Part shown: positions 55,283 through 64,000 of the stretch, one piece after another
How the letters are laid out: each line of letters starts with the position of its first letter
Numbering within the stretch: position 1 is the stretch's first letter
Assembly (NCBI GenBank): GCA_039519185.1
Contig: CM076847.1
Coordinates: 42,318,916 to 42,382,915 of the forward strand
Direction: 5' to 3'
DNA: 64,000 nucleotides
From: Astragalus membranaceus
Taxonomy: Eukaryota > Streptophyta > Magnoliopsida > Fabales > Fabaceae
The notes under the pieces: generated by a model
Database searches by the model: none
Told to the model about the DNA's origin: nothing
The model's input: the letters and a program-made list of their open reading frames with translations, nothing else
Position numbers and translations under genes: made by a program

Positions 55283-56156
55283 AGGTATGCAACTCTTTGT
55301 AAGAATTGAAGGCGTCTGCTTGCAAACAATGCATTGTTTTTTGAGAAGAAAATCTCTACGGAACCCATTTCCCATCTTAGCACTTGGTGTAGGCGACCAG
55401 TTAGATTTATAGGTGCTGTGCCACGAAAAGCATCTCTTTTTGTTATGCAATAAATAGATCTCCATCCGCGATTGTGCATCCTATAACCTGTTACCACATC
55501 TTCTGTCACTGACCCATAAATCCAACCTATCCTATCTCCCCATTCTGTCTTCTCCTCAAACCTGTATTGGTACGTTCATGTATAATCCATCACCAATAAC
55601 AGTATTTGGCGAAAATAATTGCTAAAAAATTGTACAGTCAACAACAATCTAGATGGTTAACAAAGTTCAAATACATGGTAGTTAATTAGGTTTGATGGAG
55701 GGATAATAGATATATTAGGTAATATTGGAACTCATTAACCATTAAAACTGAGATAGAAAGAGAGAAGAAGGTAAAGTACGTACCAGCATGAGATGACGGC
55801 GATTGCCTCAGCAACAGTTGGAGCATCCAAAGGTGGACGTGGCATGAGCAATGCTCCAGGTGGCCTACCATTCTTGACAGATTTGTGATCAGCAAGTGGC
55901 CTTGCTTGGAACTCAGCTACAGGTATGGAATCTGTAAACATGGTTGAGTTTCCAAACTTTTGTGGGAAACCCATATCTGAATCAGCTGTAAGGGGTTCTG
56001 TGTCATCATCGACATTCGATCTCATCTGCAATGCATTACGCCTGTGTGCTCAATGAATCTTGGTGGTTCAAATCCATAGAGTGCATATCTCCTAAACATG
56101 CAACCGGTCCCCACATACATTGGACCTTGAAGACCATCCAATGCTCTCATATTTCC
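55283..56156 (-). pseudogene. Captured exons of a cellulose-synthase-like D (CSLD) gene
   Basis: Minus strand. Exon 56156-55784 encodes NMRALDGLQGPMYVGTGCMF, then MGFPQKFGNS, SIPVAEFQARPLADH and TVAEAIAVISCW. After a GT-AG intron (55783-55562), exon 55561-about 55283 encodes IGWIYGSVTEDVVTGYRMHN and LHQVLRW, including the TED and QxxRW catalytic motifs of family 2 glycosyltransferases, then AYLNVG. A frameshift lies near 56030. Similarity ends after NVG, where unrelated sequence follows. The N-terminal half and the transmembrane segments are absent. In the intact family the protein is a Golgi or plasma-membrane polysaccharide synthase of tip-growing cells. Confidence 0.9.
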
Positions 56157-56305
56157 TAAACAATTATAGATTGTTAAATACAAGTTGATACTAAAAAAAG
56201 AATTTGAAATCCTTACCAACTCGGAAGAAAATACAAAATAACATAATCTTGCATCAAAGAACTAAAGCAACTGATGAATCTTGCATCAAAGAACTAAAGC
56301 AACTG

Positions 56306-56708
56306 ATGAACTCAACTGAATCGCTCGGATTAGTTCCTTCCTTTGGAACAAATCCATAAGATAACAGAAGCTCCCCATTTGATTTATTTCCATATGAAAT
56401 AAACACCTGGCATAATTTGATACAAGAAGTCAATATTGCTAACTTTAGAGACATAGTATATACTTTGGCGAGACACGACGAATTTGCATTTTATATACCT
56501 AGGCACTTGCTTGTTTTCTACTATGTTAAGCAATTGAATTACCAGTAAAGAAGAGCGTAAAAGGTTGACTAGGTAAGGCGGATATATAATTGCTCTATCT
56601 TGAAGATTCCATGAAACTAGCTTCACTTATGAGGTAAGTTGCAAGTAATGGCCAATCAGGAACTGAATTCCTTTTCAATACTTCACCAGCTTCTGGGCAA
56701 CTCCACTC
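56306..56708 (-). pseudogene. Captured exons of a plastid SET-domain methyltransferase (Rubisco LSMT-like)
   Basis: Minus strand. The block from 56708 encodes EWSCPEAGEVLKRNSVPDWP and LLATYLISEASFMESSR, then a TAG where a Trp codon is expected, then SNYISALP before a shift. A second block from 56406 encodes VFISYGNKSNGELLLSYGF and VPKEGTNPSDSVE, the conserved SET region with the YG pair. Both match plant lysine methyltransferases of the Rubisco large-subunit methyltransferase group. Much of the SET domain between the blocks is missing. The two blocks lie immediately upstream of the CSLD fragment in the same orientation. Confidence 0.8.
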
Positions 56709-57520
56709 CTGATAACCAGAATACACAAAAACACACATGAATAGAAAACATGATCCCCAAATGTAAGACATGACTGGATCTGCTAAACTAACAAAGAAGT
56801 GCATGCAACCCTTGCAAACGATTGCTTTGATTTATATGAATATAAAAACTCAATAAGATTATTTCAAGACAAAAGACAGAAGTACTCACTTGTAAAAACC
56901 AAAACATAGAAACTCCATAATATAGAGAGCTCCAGTTATGGCCAACATTGATTTTGGTGCTTCCTATGGTCACTATTGTAGCATTCAGAATCACAAAAAC
57001 GCCCTTTGAAACAATGACAAACAACTACAATTCAATAGATCAATTATACTGCAATCCAACATTTTGGTGTATCAAAGTAGCAACTTGTAAAAAAATGCAA
57101 TCCAATAAATCAATTAACAATCGCTTTCAAATTTAAATTCATAAAATAAAATTCTTTTAAGTTAAGCTATCAATTCTTTAACTAAGCTACTTTGACATCA
57201 GAAATAACAATTATCAACAATGAAACGATGGCCAGAAGGAACATACCTGCATACTGCATAGACAATTATCAAACATTGACAAATGGTGATTAACGAGTAA
57301 CAGGGACAATGATACCTGCAGCGGCAGTTATCAAACAAAGGCAATTATCAATCATTGAGAGACTCGATTTAAATAACCATGCAAAAATTATAGACATTGA
57401 GTTTTACATACATACGCATATAGGAGAAAATATATTCAGGGGAGGGAGAGAACCTGAGAGAAGGCTTTCCTTAAAGAAGATTCCTCCGCTATTAGTCACA
57501 CACAGAAAGCAAAATAAGAA
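56709..57520. other. CACTA interior with no recognised gene
   Basis: AT-rich sequence resembling introns on the minus strand. I see no conserved domain or credible frame. Confidence 0.4.
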
Positions 57521-57880
57521 CAAATTACATACTGAAAGAGGAGAAAGATATGGAAATTGAGAGGAAGAAGTTACCGAGAGAGATTATGCACCGATTGGAC
57601 GCATAAAAGCACAAATTGGTGCATAAAAGCACAAATTGGACGCAAATTTTCCAGCGACAACTGGACGCTTAAAAGCACAAATTGGACGCAAATTTTCCAG
57701 CGACAAATTACATACTGAAAGAGGAGAAAGATATGGAAATTGAGAGGAAGAAGTTACCGAGAGAGATTATGCACCGATTGGACGCATAAAAGCACAAATT
57801 GGTGCATAAAAGCACAAATTGGACGCAAATTTTCCAGCGACAACTGGACGCTTAAAAGCACAAATTGAAGAAAGGGTTTG
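57521..57880. repeat. 183-bp tandem duplication
   Basis: The segment starting CAAATTACATACTGAAAGAG at 57521 recurs at 57704, almost identical for the whole unit. Within it AAAGCACAAATTGG appears repeatedly. The duplication lies inside CACTA element 2 and is recent, as the copies are nearly the same. Confidence 0.9.
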
Positions 57881-59250
57881 GAAAAGAAAGGGGGGCTCGT
57901 GTTTTGGAATCACAAATCGAAGTAGGGAATTGGAAATAGGGTTTGAAATGAAAAGCGGAGCTCAAATTTTTGGAAGAAGAGGGATTTCAGAAATTGCGGG
58001 AAGCGAAAACGTGAGAGGAAAGGTTATGTAGCGACAATGATTTGTGCATTCCGTCGGTTCACAATCGCCGCTAAGTAGCGAACCAGAAAATGAAACTCAT
58101 TGAATTAAGTACCATGTGCTTGTCTTGGCATCAAAGAATTTCCCACAAGCAATGTCCTTTTGATACTATCTCAGACACACTAAGCAACCACAGAAAACCT
58201 TTGTTTGGCACATATAGTTAGAGAATTTTTTTTTCACATAGCTGGAAAGGAGCTCAACAGAGAAAATCTAGATACAACTGCAAAGAGCAAAATTGAACAG
58301 ACCACTTTAATAAACATTCCCATCCATCTCCTCACATTCTCAATAACAATAAAATCTTTCCCTTCATCATTTATAGGTAGGTAAGTATGTATCAACCCTT
58401 CTTCACTTCATCTTCTATTTATCTCTCTCTAAAAATTAAAACTAAAGTTAAAAAAACACCAAAAGCTTGTTTCCTTTCCTTCTGTATTTCCTTTTTGTTG
58501 TTACTGTTTTAATTTCATTTACAGTAACTCGCAAAAGCAAAAAAAAACATGAACCATTAAACTTTTCAGAGAGAGAGAGATTGATGACTTACCGACTACG
58601 AGAGAGCGACCAACAAAATCTGGCGGAGAGCGACGAACGACGGCGGAGAGTGACGAACGACGGAGGAGAGCGAAGGCGGTTTCTTAATCACTTTGTGCTT
58701 CACGAAATAAATCTCTGGATTGCTCAAATCAGAAATTTCACAATATGACAAACACAAATGAACAGAAACAAAATAAATCACAAACCTGATGATGCGTGAT
58801 TCTGGGAAGAACGACGGAAAAATTATTAGCGCTTCTGAGAAGAGAAGAGGAAATCGGATAGGGTTTTTGAAAAGAGGGATGCAACGAGATAGCGTTTCTG
58901 AGATGGAGGCATATCGTTTTAGAGAGAGACTCAGCGTTTCAGACAGGCTTAGCGTTTTTGAGAAGAGCAAAGTGTGAGAATCGAAATCGGTTCAGCCTTC
59001 TCAAAAGATCTTGCGAGAAGTTGGAGAATCAAAATCAAAATCGTTTCTAAGATTTTATTTTACGGTTTGGTTTGAAGATCTAGATTTTGGGTGCTGGAGG
59101 ATGACATTTGCGGGAAAATGAAATAGGGTGAATTTTAGGATTTGCAAGGAAACCAATAACTATGCGCGCCCCATGCACCGCGTCGGTTGCTTGTGGCTTG
59201 CCTTCGGTTAACAACGGACGGGAAATGCCGGACTTAGAAACAATCTCCAT
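57881..59250. other. Right part of CACTA element 2, no recognised gene
   Basis: It contains a CGTCGGTT-type motif near 58040, three copies of a GGCGGAGAGCGACGAACGAC-like unit (58621-58672) and several GAGAAGAG and AGCGTTTCTGAGA repeats (58830-58975). Short frames exist on both strands but show no known domain. Confidence 0.4.
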
Positions 59251-59265
59251 ACATTTAACGTTAGT

Positions 59266-59316
59266 CGTGGTGGTTTTTATTGATGACATCCTGGTGTACT
59301 CCAAGACCATTGAGTT
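59266..59316 (+). pseudogene. RT active-site scrap of hosting gypsy element
   Basis: VVVFIDDILVYSKTIE is the RT catalytic segment found in the other gypsy elements here (near 25560 and 18040). It is in the right orientation and order to be the continuation of the protease at 53306, but the N-terminal RT is missing and similarity ends after YSK. Confidence 0.8.
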
Positions 59317-59639
59317 GTGGATACCTTGTATTGCAGGTAAACTAATATTGCAGAATATGTTTTGATGATGAAAAAGACAAAGGTAAAGTTGATGGCCAAA
59401 AGTTAATAAAAGTGACTAAACATCAAAGTTACAATCCAAGACAAACAAGCTCAAGAATTGAAGATTCAAGTTTAAGGGTAGTCCTTAAATATAAGGGTAG
59501 TCCTTAGGGTTTGGGTGTGTCTTAGGAAAAAGTGTAAGCTCTTTCAAAGGTCAGCTCGTATATCAAAGTCTCACACACTCACAAGTTTTTCAAAGATGCA
59601 TGCATACTTACGTAAACATACCTATCATCTTGAAAACAT

Positions 59640-60000
59640 AAAAATCGATTTTATCTTGCATATACATTCAACAAAATCGATTTTCAGGCCAATCAGAAAA
59701 GGAAGAATCTATTTTCACTTCATGTATTTTCAGTACATAAATCGATTTCTGAGCCAAACATTTTCAAAGGAAGAATCGATTCCCACTCTTTTGCACTTAA
59801 CTGAGAATCGATTCCTACATGTCACAGGCAAGCTGAGAATCGATTCATACAAATTTTCACTAAGTACAGAACGATTCCTAACCCTCCATGGTTCTCAAGA
59901 ATCGATTGTCCCTACTTTTCAAACAAATCAAAATCGATTCCTCACTTAAAAGAATCGATTCCTAGATCAAATGCTTTCAACAAAGAATCGATTCATGCAC
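59640..60000 (+). repeat. GAATCGATTC palindrome array in copia LTR
   Basis: At least ten copies of (A)GAATCGATTC or AAATCGATTT lie in about 360 bp, ending about 35 bp before the TATA-like CCTATAAATA. The motif is a perfect palindrome. By position the array lies in the upstream promoter part of the LTR. Confidence 0.92.
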
Positions 60001-60030
60001 TATTTTCAACGTAAACTTGATTTTTTCATA

Positions 60031-60041
60031 GCCTATAAATA
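60031..60041 (+). promoter_or_regulatory. TATA-like core promoter of copia LTR
   Basis: CCTATAAATAG directly follows the GAATCGATTC array and matches a plant TATA box. The transcript start would be about 30 bp further on. This is inferred from the motif only. Confidence 0.6.
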
Positions 60042-60742
60042 GGCACTGCATTACGTTCATTTTCACAACAACCCATTTCACGAATCAGAAAACTTTTGAG
60101 AAAACTCTTTACGCTTTTACTTTTGCTCGTCACGCACTGTTGGTCCGTCTGAGCTGATCTGTTGCTAAGAGTTAGTTGGGGTTGCATTCTTCAAGTTGTA
60201 ATATCTGCCTTCATTAGAGGTATTTCTGTCTTTACAATTTTTTATTATTTCATTGTATGTGATTTGTACTAGGGAGTGGGGTATCTCTCTAGGGTAGCTG
60301 TTTGTACTAGGAAGTGGGGTATCTTTCTGGGGCAGCTGATTGTAACAGGGGTGGGGTATCTCTTGTTATTGTTATATTAGATTTGAGGGCTCTCCATAGG
60401 TGGGGTATCCTAGGAGGAGAGTGCCTGAGTCTGTAAAGGTTTTCCAAGGCACCTGTAAGCCTTGTTGTTTTGGTTAGTGGAAAATCTCACAAGGGTGTGA
60501 GGACTGGACGTAGGTCACTAGGAGGTGACCGAACCAGGATAAATCTCTGCGTGCTTTACTGCTTTCCTGCTTTACTGTTATACGGCTTTACTGCTTTATA
60601 TTCTAATTCCTTCGCTTCCACTTAACCTGCGCAAAAAATTGATCTAAGTCATTGAAAAGGGGAAAAACGTTTTCGAAAGATCTGAAAAGTTTTAAATCTC
60701 AATTCACCCCCCTTCTTGAGACTGAAGCCACTTGGTAACAAG

Positions 60743-60754
60743 TGGTATCAGAGC
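60743..60754 (+). other. Primer binding site of copia element
   Basis: TGGTATCAGAGC lies two bases after the LTR terminus, the initiator-Met-tRNA type site. Confidence 0.9.
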
Positions 60755-60792
60755 TAGACTCTTGTATAAAGGGCCTAGCAGCTTCAAGAGAA

Positions 60793-62425
60793 ATGGCTTC
60801 AGGTTGGTCTACGCAAGATGGTGCTTCTCTTACCCGTCCTCCGGGATTCAACGGGAAAGATTATGCATATTGGAAAGATAGAATGAGAATTTTTATTGAA
60901 GGGGTAGACTTAGATGTTTGGCATGCTGTGGAAAAATGACCCTATGTCCCCACGCACATGGTAGACGGTATTCTTACAATTAAAAGTAGAAATGAATGGT
61001 CTGATGATGAGAAAAGAAAAGTGCAACATAATTTACGTGCCAAAAATATTATTACTTCTGCTTTAAGTCCTGATGAATTATTTCGAGTTTCAAACTGTAA
61101 ATCTGCCCAAGAAATGTGGGATAATCTCCAAGTTACTCCTGAGGGTACAAGTGAAATGAAAATGGCAAGAACAAATACTCTTATCAGAGAGTACGAACTA
61201 TTTAGAATGAATACAGGTGAAACAATACCAGAAATGCAGAAAAGGTTCACTCACATAGTGAATCAGTTAAGCTTGTTGGGAAAGTCATTTCCTGCAGAGG
61301 ATCTAATCAACAAAGTTCTGAGATGTCTGAATAGAGAATGGCAACCCAAGGTTACTACTATAGCTGAATCAAGAAATTTAGCTACTATGACTCTGGCTAC
61401 TCTGTTCGGTAAACTTTAAGAGCATGAACTAGAACTCACCCGTCTAGCTGAGTACGAAAATACAGATAAGAAAAAGAAAAGCTTGGCTCTAAAAGCATCT
61501 AGTTCTAGTCGGTTTGATGATAGTGACAACTCAGATGATGAAATTGATGAAAGTGAAGAGAATATGGCTCTTATAGGTTCGGAAGTTCAAAAGGTTCATG
61601 AAAGGCAACAACTATCCAAGGAAGAACTTCAAATCAAAAAGGTTCTCCAGCAAAGAAAGTACATCCGGTCCTCCTATTTGCTATGAATGCGGGAAACCCG
61701 GGCACATGAAAATGGAATGTCCTAATCTACAGAAAAAGGACTCCAAATTTGAAAAGAAGGCATTCAGGGATAACAAAGGAAGAAAAGCCTACATCGCATG
61801 GGAAGACAACTGCATGGATTCATCAGATGAATCAGAGGATGAAGAAGCCCAAGTTGCATTAATGGCTGATCATGAAAGCGAGAATGAAAATGAGGTAATA
61901 TCTAACCCTGACTCTTTACAAAATTCATATGATGATTTATATGAAGCTTTCACTGAATTGCATGATGATTCTATGAAATTAGCTAAGGCGTTAAGTAAAT
62001 CAAAGAAAACCATTGCTAATCTTCAAAATGAAGTTAATGCTTTAACTAAAGAAAAATTAGAGCTTAGAAAAGAAAATGATGATCTTGTCTATTTCAAAGA
62101 AAATTATGCATGTGATAAATGTATAGAACATGAAAAGAAAATCAAGGAGCTTGAATGTACAATAAGAAAAGTGTCCAAATTACAACTTGTACATCCTTGG
62201 ACTCAGAGAAATAATTTTGTGAAAAGCAATATGCATCATAGACCTAAGTTCTCCACTAAACCTTATATTAGATGTTACTATTGTGATAAACCTGGACATA
62301 CAGCTTCTGTTTGCAGGGCAAGAGGTAAACAAACTATGAAAAAGGTATGGGTTCCCAAAAGGACCATACCAAACACTAACCGACAAGGACCCAAAGAGAT
62401 TTGGGTACCTAAAACCTTGTTTTGA
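60793..62425 (+). pseudogene. gag of copia element, four lesions
   Basis: It starts MASGWSTQDGASLTRPPGFN with YWKDRMRIFI, the usual copia gag opening. A TGA at about 60937 (after VEK) and a TAA at about 61417 (GKL, then EHELELTRL) interrupt it. A shift near 61585 leads into the next frame with two CCHC knuckles: CYECGKPGHMKMEC, and later CYYCDKPGHTASVC. Between the knuckles is an acidic, Lys/Glu-rich coiled coil (SKKTIANLQNEVNALTKEKL) typical of the large SIRE-type gag. It ends at a TGA (62423-62425) just before protease. Gag would form the particle and bind RNA. Confidence 0.9.
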
Positions 62426-62459
62426 ATCAATACAGGTATGCTTCAATGTACGGGGGTCA

Positions 62460-64000
62460 GATTGGTACCTTGACAGCGGATGCTCAAAGCACATGACTGG
62501 AGATATCACAAAGTTCCTAACTCTTACCCCCAGATCAAGCGGTCATGTGACTTATGGTGACAATAACAGAGGAAGAATCCTCGGTGAAGGTAAAGTTGGT
62601 AAAGATTTATCTACTGCTATTGATAATGTGCTCTATGTTGAAGGTCTTAAACATAATTTATTAAGCATTAGCCAACTTTGTGATAAAGGAAATAGGGTAA
62701 TATGTGACTCAGGTTCATGCATCATTGAGGATAAACAAAGTAAACAAGTTAGAATGATAGGAAATAGAGTAGAAAACATATACATGATGAGTTTAGATAG
62801 TGTTTCATCTCATAATGCATGTTGCCTCATTAGTAAGGAAGAAAACTCTTGGTTATGGCATCGTAGGACAGCTCATATTCATATGGATCATCTTAACAAG
62901 CTAGTGTCTAAAGATCTAGTTAATGGTTTGCATAATATCAAGTTTGAAAAAGATAAATTGTGTGATGCATGTCAAAAGGGTAAACAGGTAAAAGTGTCCT
63001 TTAAATCAAAGAATATTGTGTCTACTAACAAACCTTTGCAGCTGTTACACATGGATCTATTTGGTCCCTCAAGGACAAAAAGTTATGGTGGAAATTACTA
63101 TGCTCTAGTTATAGTAGATGATTATTCAAGGTATACCTGGACCCTCTTTCTGGCAAATAAGAGCGAAGCTTTTGGAGCATTCAAAAAGCTTGCTCGCAGC
63201 ATTCAAAATGAAAAAGAATTGAAGATCATCTCAATTCGATCTGATCACGGCGGGGAATTTGAAAATGAAAAATTTGAGATCCTATGTGAAGAACTTGGTA
63301 TAAATCACAACTTCTCAGCACCTAGAACTCCTCAACAAAATGGAGTTGTTGAAAGGAAAAATCGATCATTGGAGGAACTTGCCAAAACAAGGCTAAATGA
63401 TCACGACATCCCAAAATACTTTTGGGCGGATGCTGTAAGTACTGCTTGTTATGTTATGAATAGGGTTTTGATTAGGCCTATTTTAAAGAAAACCCCCTAT
63501 GAACTTTACAAGGGGAGAAAACCAAATATTTCACACCTTCACACTTTTGGTTGGAAATGTTTTGTATTGAATAATGGAAAAGATAACCTAGGTAAATTCG
63601 ATGCTAAAGCTGATGAAGGAATTTTTCTTGGTTACTCTTTATCTCGCAAGGCCTTTAGAATTTTCAATAAAAGAAATAAGGTAATTGAGGAATCTGTACA
63701 TGTTACATTTGATGAAACTAATCCCAAAAAGCTGGGAAAGGTTATTGATGATATTGCAGATGAACCTGAAGAGTTACAGATAGGTGAGAAGAAGAAAGAT
63801 AAAGAAGAAACAAAAACCACCTCTCAAGAGAAATCAGAAGAAGGATCAAGCAGTGAACTTCCCAAGGAATGGAGAATCCCAAGGGACCACTCGCTTGAAA
63901 ATGTCATAGGTGATGTAACTAAAGGGGTAACTACTCGTAACTCTCTTAGAAATGCATGTAATCATATGGCTTTCGTATCTCAAATTGAACCTAGAAATAT
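62460..64000 (+). CDS. Protease-integrase part of copia pol (partial, open to window end)
   Basis: One uninterrupted frame from the protease active site (DWYLDSGCSKHMTGD) to the last base. Then come the GAG pre-integrase zinc region (WLWHRRTAHIHMDHL...CDACQKGKQ) and the integrase core with LLHMDLFGPSRTKSYGG (D), IRSDHGGEFEN (D) and APRTPQQNGVVERKNRSLEE (E). A C-terminal KAFRIFNKR region follows, then the acidic linker leading to RT, ending near CNHMAFVSQIEPRN. In the second core motif the usual DHG stretch is intact. The join to gag is broken by a TGA at 62425 and a one-base shift. No start codon is implied, as pol is normally made as part of a fusion. Confidence 0.92.

Larger units (their letters stand above)
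53307..59250. mobile_element. Second CACTA element with captured genes, 3' end not found
   Basis: Starts with the classical terminus CACTACAAGAAAAA inside the protease gene. Subterminal repeats based on AGCGTCGGTTGCAACCGACG run to about 53880. The last related motifs are near 58040 (CCGTCGGTTCACAATCGCC) and 59180 (CGTCGGTTGC). No TTTTTCTTGTAGTG terminus is present, and by 59266 the sequence is already RT of the host element. The 3' terminus and the host's protease-RT interval were therefore probably deleted together. The interior carries CSLD and LSMT-like exons and a coiled-coil fragment on the minus strand. Confidence 0.8.
39939..59350 (+). mobile_element. Broken gypsy element hosting two MITEs, a solo LTR and two CACTA elements
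   Basis: Its own parts are the 5' LTR (39939-41996), primer site remnant (42388-42399), gag pieces (42480-43368 and 43840-44090), protease (53091-53306) and a scrap of RT (about 59266-59316). The leader and gag start (DIEPDQLNT, then MAERPRR) resemble the array's leader, so it belongs to a related lineage. The right part of pol and the 3' LTR are absent, replaced by the copia element from 59358. The order of pieces shows one element cut apart by successive insertions. Confidence 0.8.
59358..60740 (+). mobile_element. 5' LTR of copia element (1383 bp)
   Basis: Starts TGTTTTGATGATG, ends CTTGGTAACA, with the primer site two bases later. It carries an AATCGATT array (59640-60000), a TATA-like CCTATAAATAGGC (about 60032) and GTGGGGTATCTCT repeats (about 60277-60412). 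Confidence 0.9.
59358..64000 (+). mobile_element. Ty1/copia element, SIRE/Maximus-like (runs past the window)
   Basis: 5' LTR 59358-60740 (TGTTTTGATGATG...GGTAACA), primer site 60743-60754, then a large gag and a pol in copia order (protease-integrase first). The long acidic, coiled-coil-rich gag with two zinc knuckles fits the SIRE/Maximus group, which is my inference. The RT, RNase H and 3' LTR lie beyond the window. It replaces the right half of the gypsy element to its left. Confidence 0.92.

Noticed and set aside
58380..58977. Overlapping frames on both strands (up to 124 codons) in CACTA element 2
   Set aside because: They run over GA-rich repeats (GAGAGCGACGAAC, AGCGTTTCTGAGA), appear on both strands and show no domain.
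59160..59262. Candidate 3' terminus of CACTA element 2
   Set aside because: CGTCGGTTGC is a subterminal-type motif, but no TTTTTCTTGTAGTG or 3-bp duplication matching the left flank is present, so the boundary is left approximate.

Overview
The window reads as a repeat-filled stretch of a plant nuclear genome: plant-type Ty3/gypsy and Ty1/copia LTR retrotransposons with initiator-Met-tRNA primer sites (TGGTATCAGAGC), CACTA, PIF/Harbinger and Mutator-type DNA elements, and captured exons of typical angiosperm genes (ROP GTPase, hydroxypyruvate reductase, vacuolar processing enzyme, cellulose-synthase-like D, a plastid SET methyltransferase). A dicot is most likely, and a legume is plausible, but the species cannot be fixed from the sequence. 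I see no intact single-copy host gene, no rRNA or tRNA gene and no CRISPR array.

Layout. 1-7307: a tandem array (period 3263 bp) of a gag-remnant gypsy deletion derivative in which LTRs are shared between units. 7308-9916: a diverged related LTR in inverted orientation, with its 3' end missing. 9917-37276: an outer gypsy element whose 5' LTR survives only as its last 113 bp and whose interior is decayed. It contains, like Russian dolls, a minus-strand gypsy element (12911-34321, TSD CCATG), inside which is a plus-strand gypsy element (18049-29553, TSD CAAGT), inside whose 5' LTR is a solo LTR (18515-21151, TSD TAGGT). 37277-39650: remains of a PIF/Harbinger transposase gene. 39939-about 59350: another broken gypsy element, interrupted in order by a Mutator-type MITE (42002-42379), a second MITE (43378-43830), a solo LTR (44096-53085, TSD ACAGG) that itself carries a 6.3-kb CACTA element (46273-52589, TSD AAT), and a second CACTA element (53307-about 59250) with no recognisable 3' end. 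59358-64000: a copia element (SIRE/Maximus-like) whose pol frame is still open at the window edge.

Biology. Both CACTA elements have acquired host gene fragments with introns. The first carries exons of a Cys-rich membrane protein, a ROP GTPase, an unrecognised 41-codon exon, HPR and VPE, all on one strand. The second carries CSLD and LSMT-like exons, both on the minus strand. All transposon coding regions seen are broken by stops or frameshifts, except the copia integrase stretch at the right end.

The most unusual pattern is in the LTRs. Several gypsy families, and the copia LTR, each carry a dense array of their own short palindrome: GGCGCC, TCGCG-T-CGCGA, GCACGG-T-CCGTGC or GAATCGATTC. 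In the GGCGCC and TCGCG families and in the outer LTR the array lies just upstream of a shared box (core CTTTTGAYYCGGG) followed by a TATA-like stretch. The two LTRs of one element differ by whole array units.
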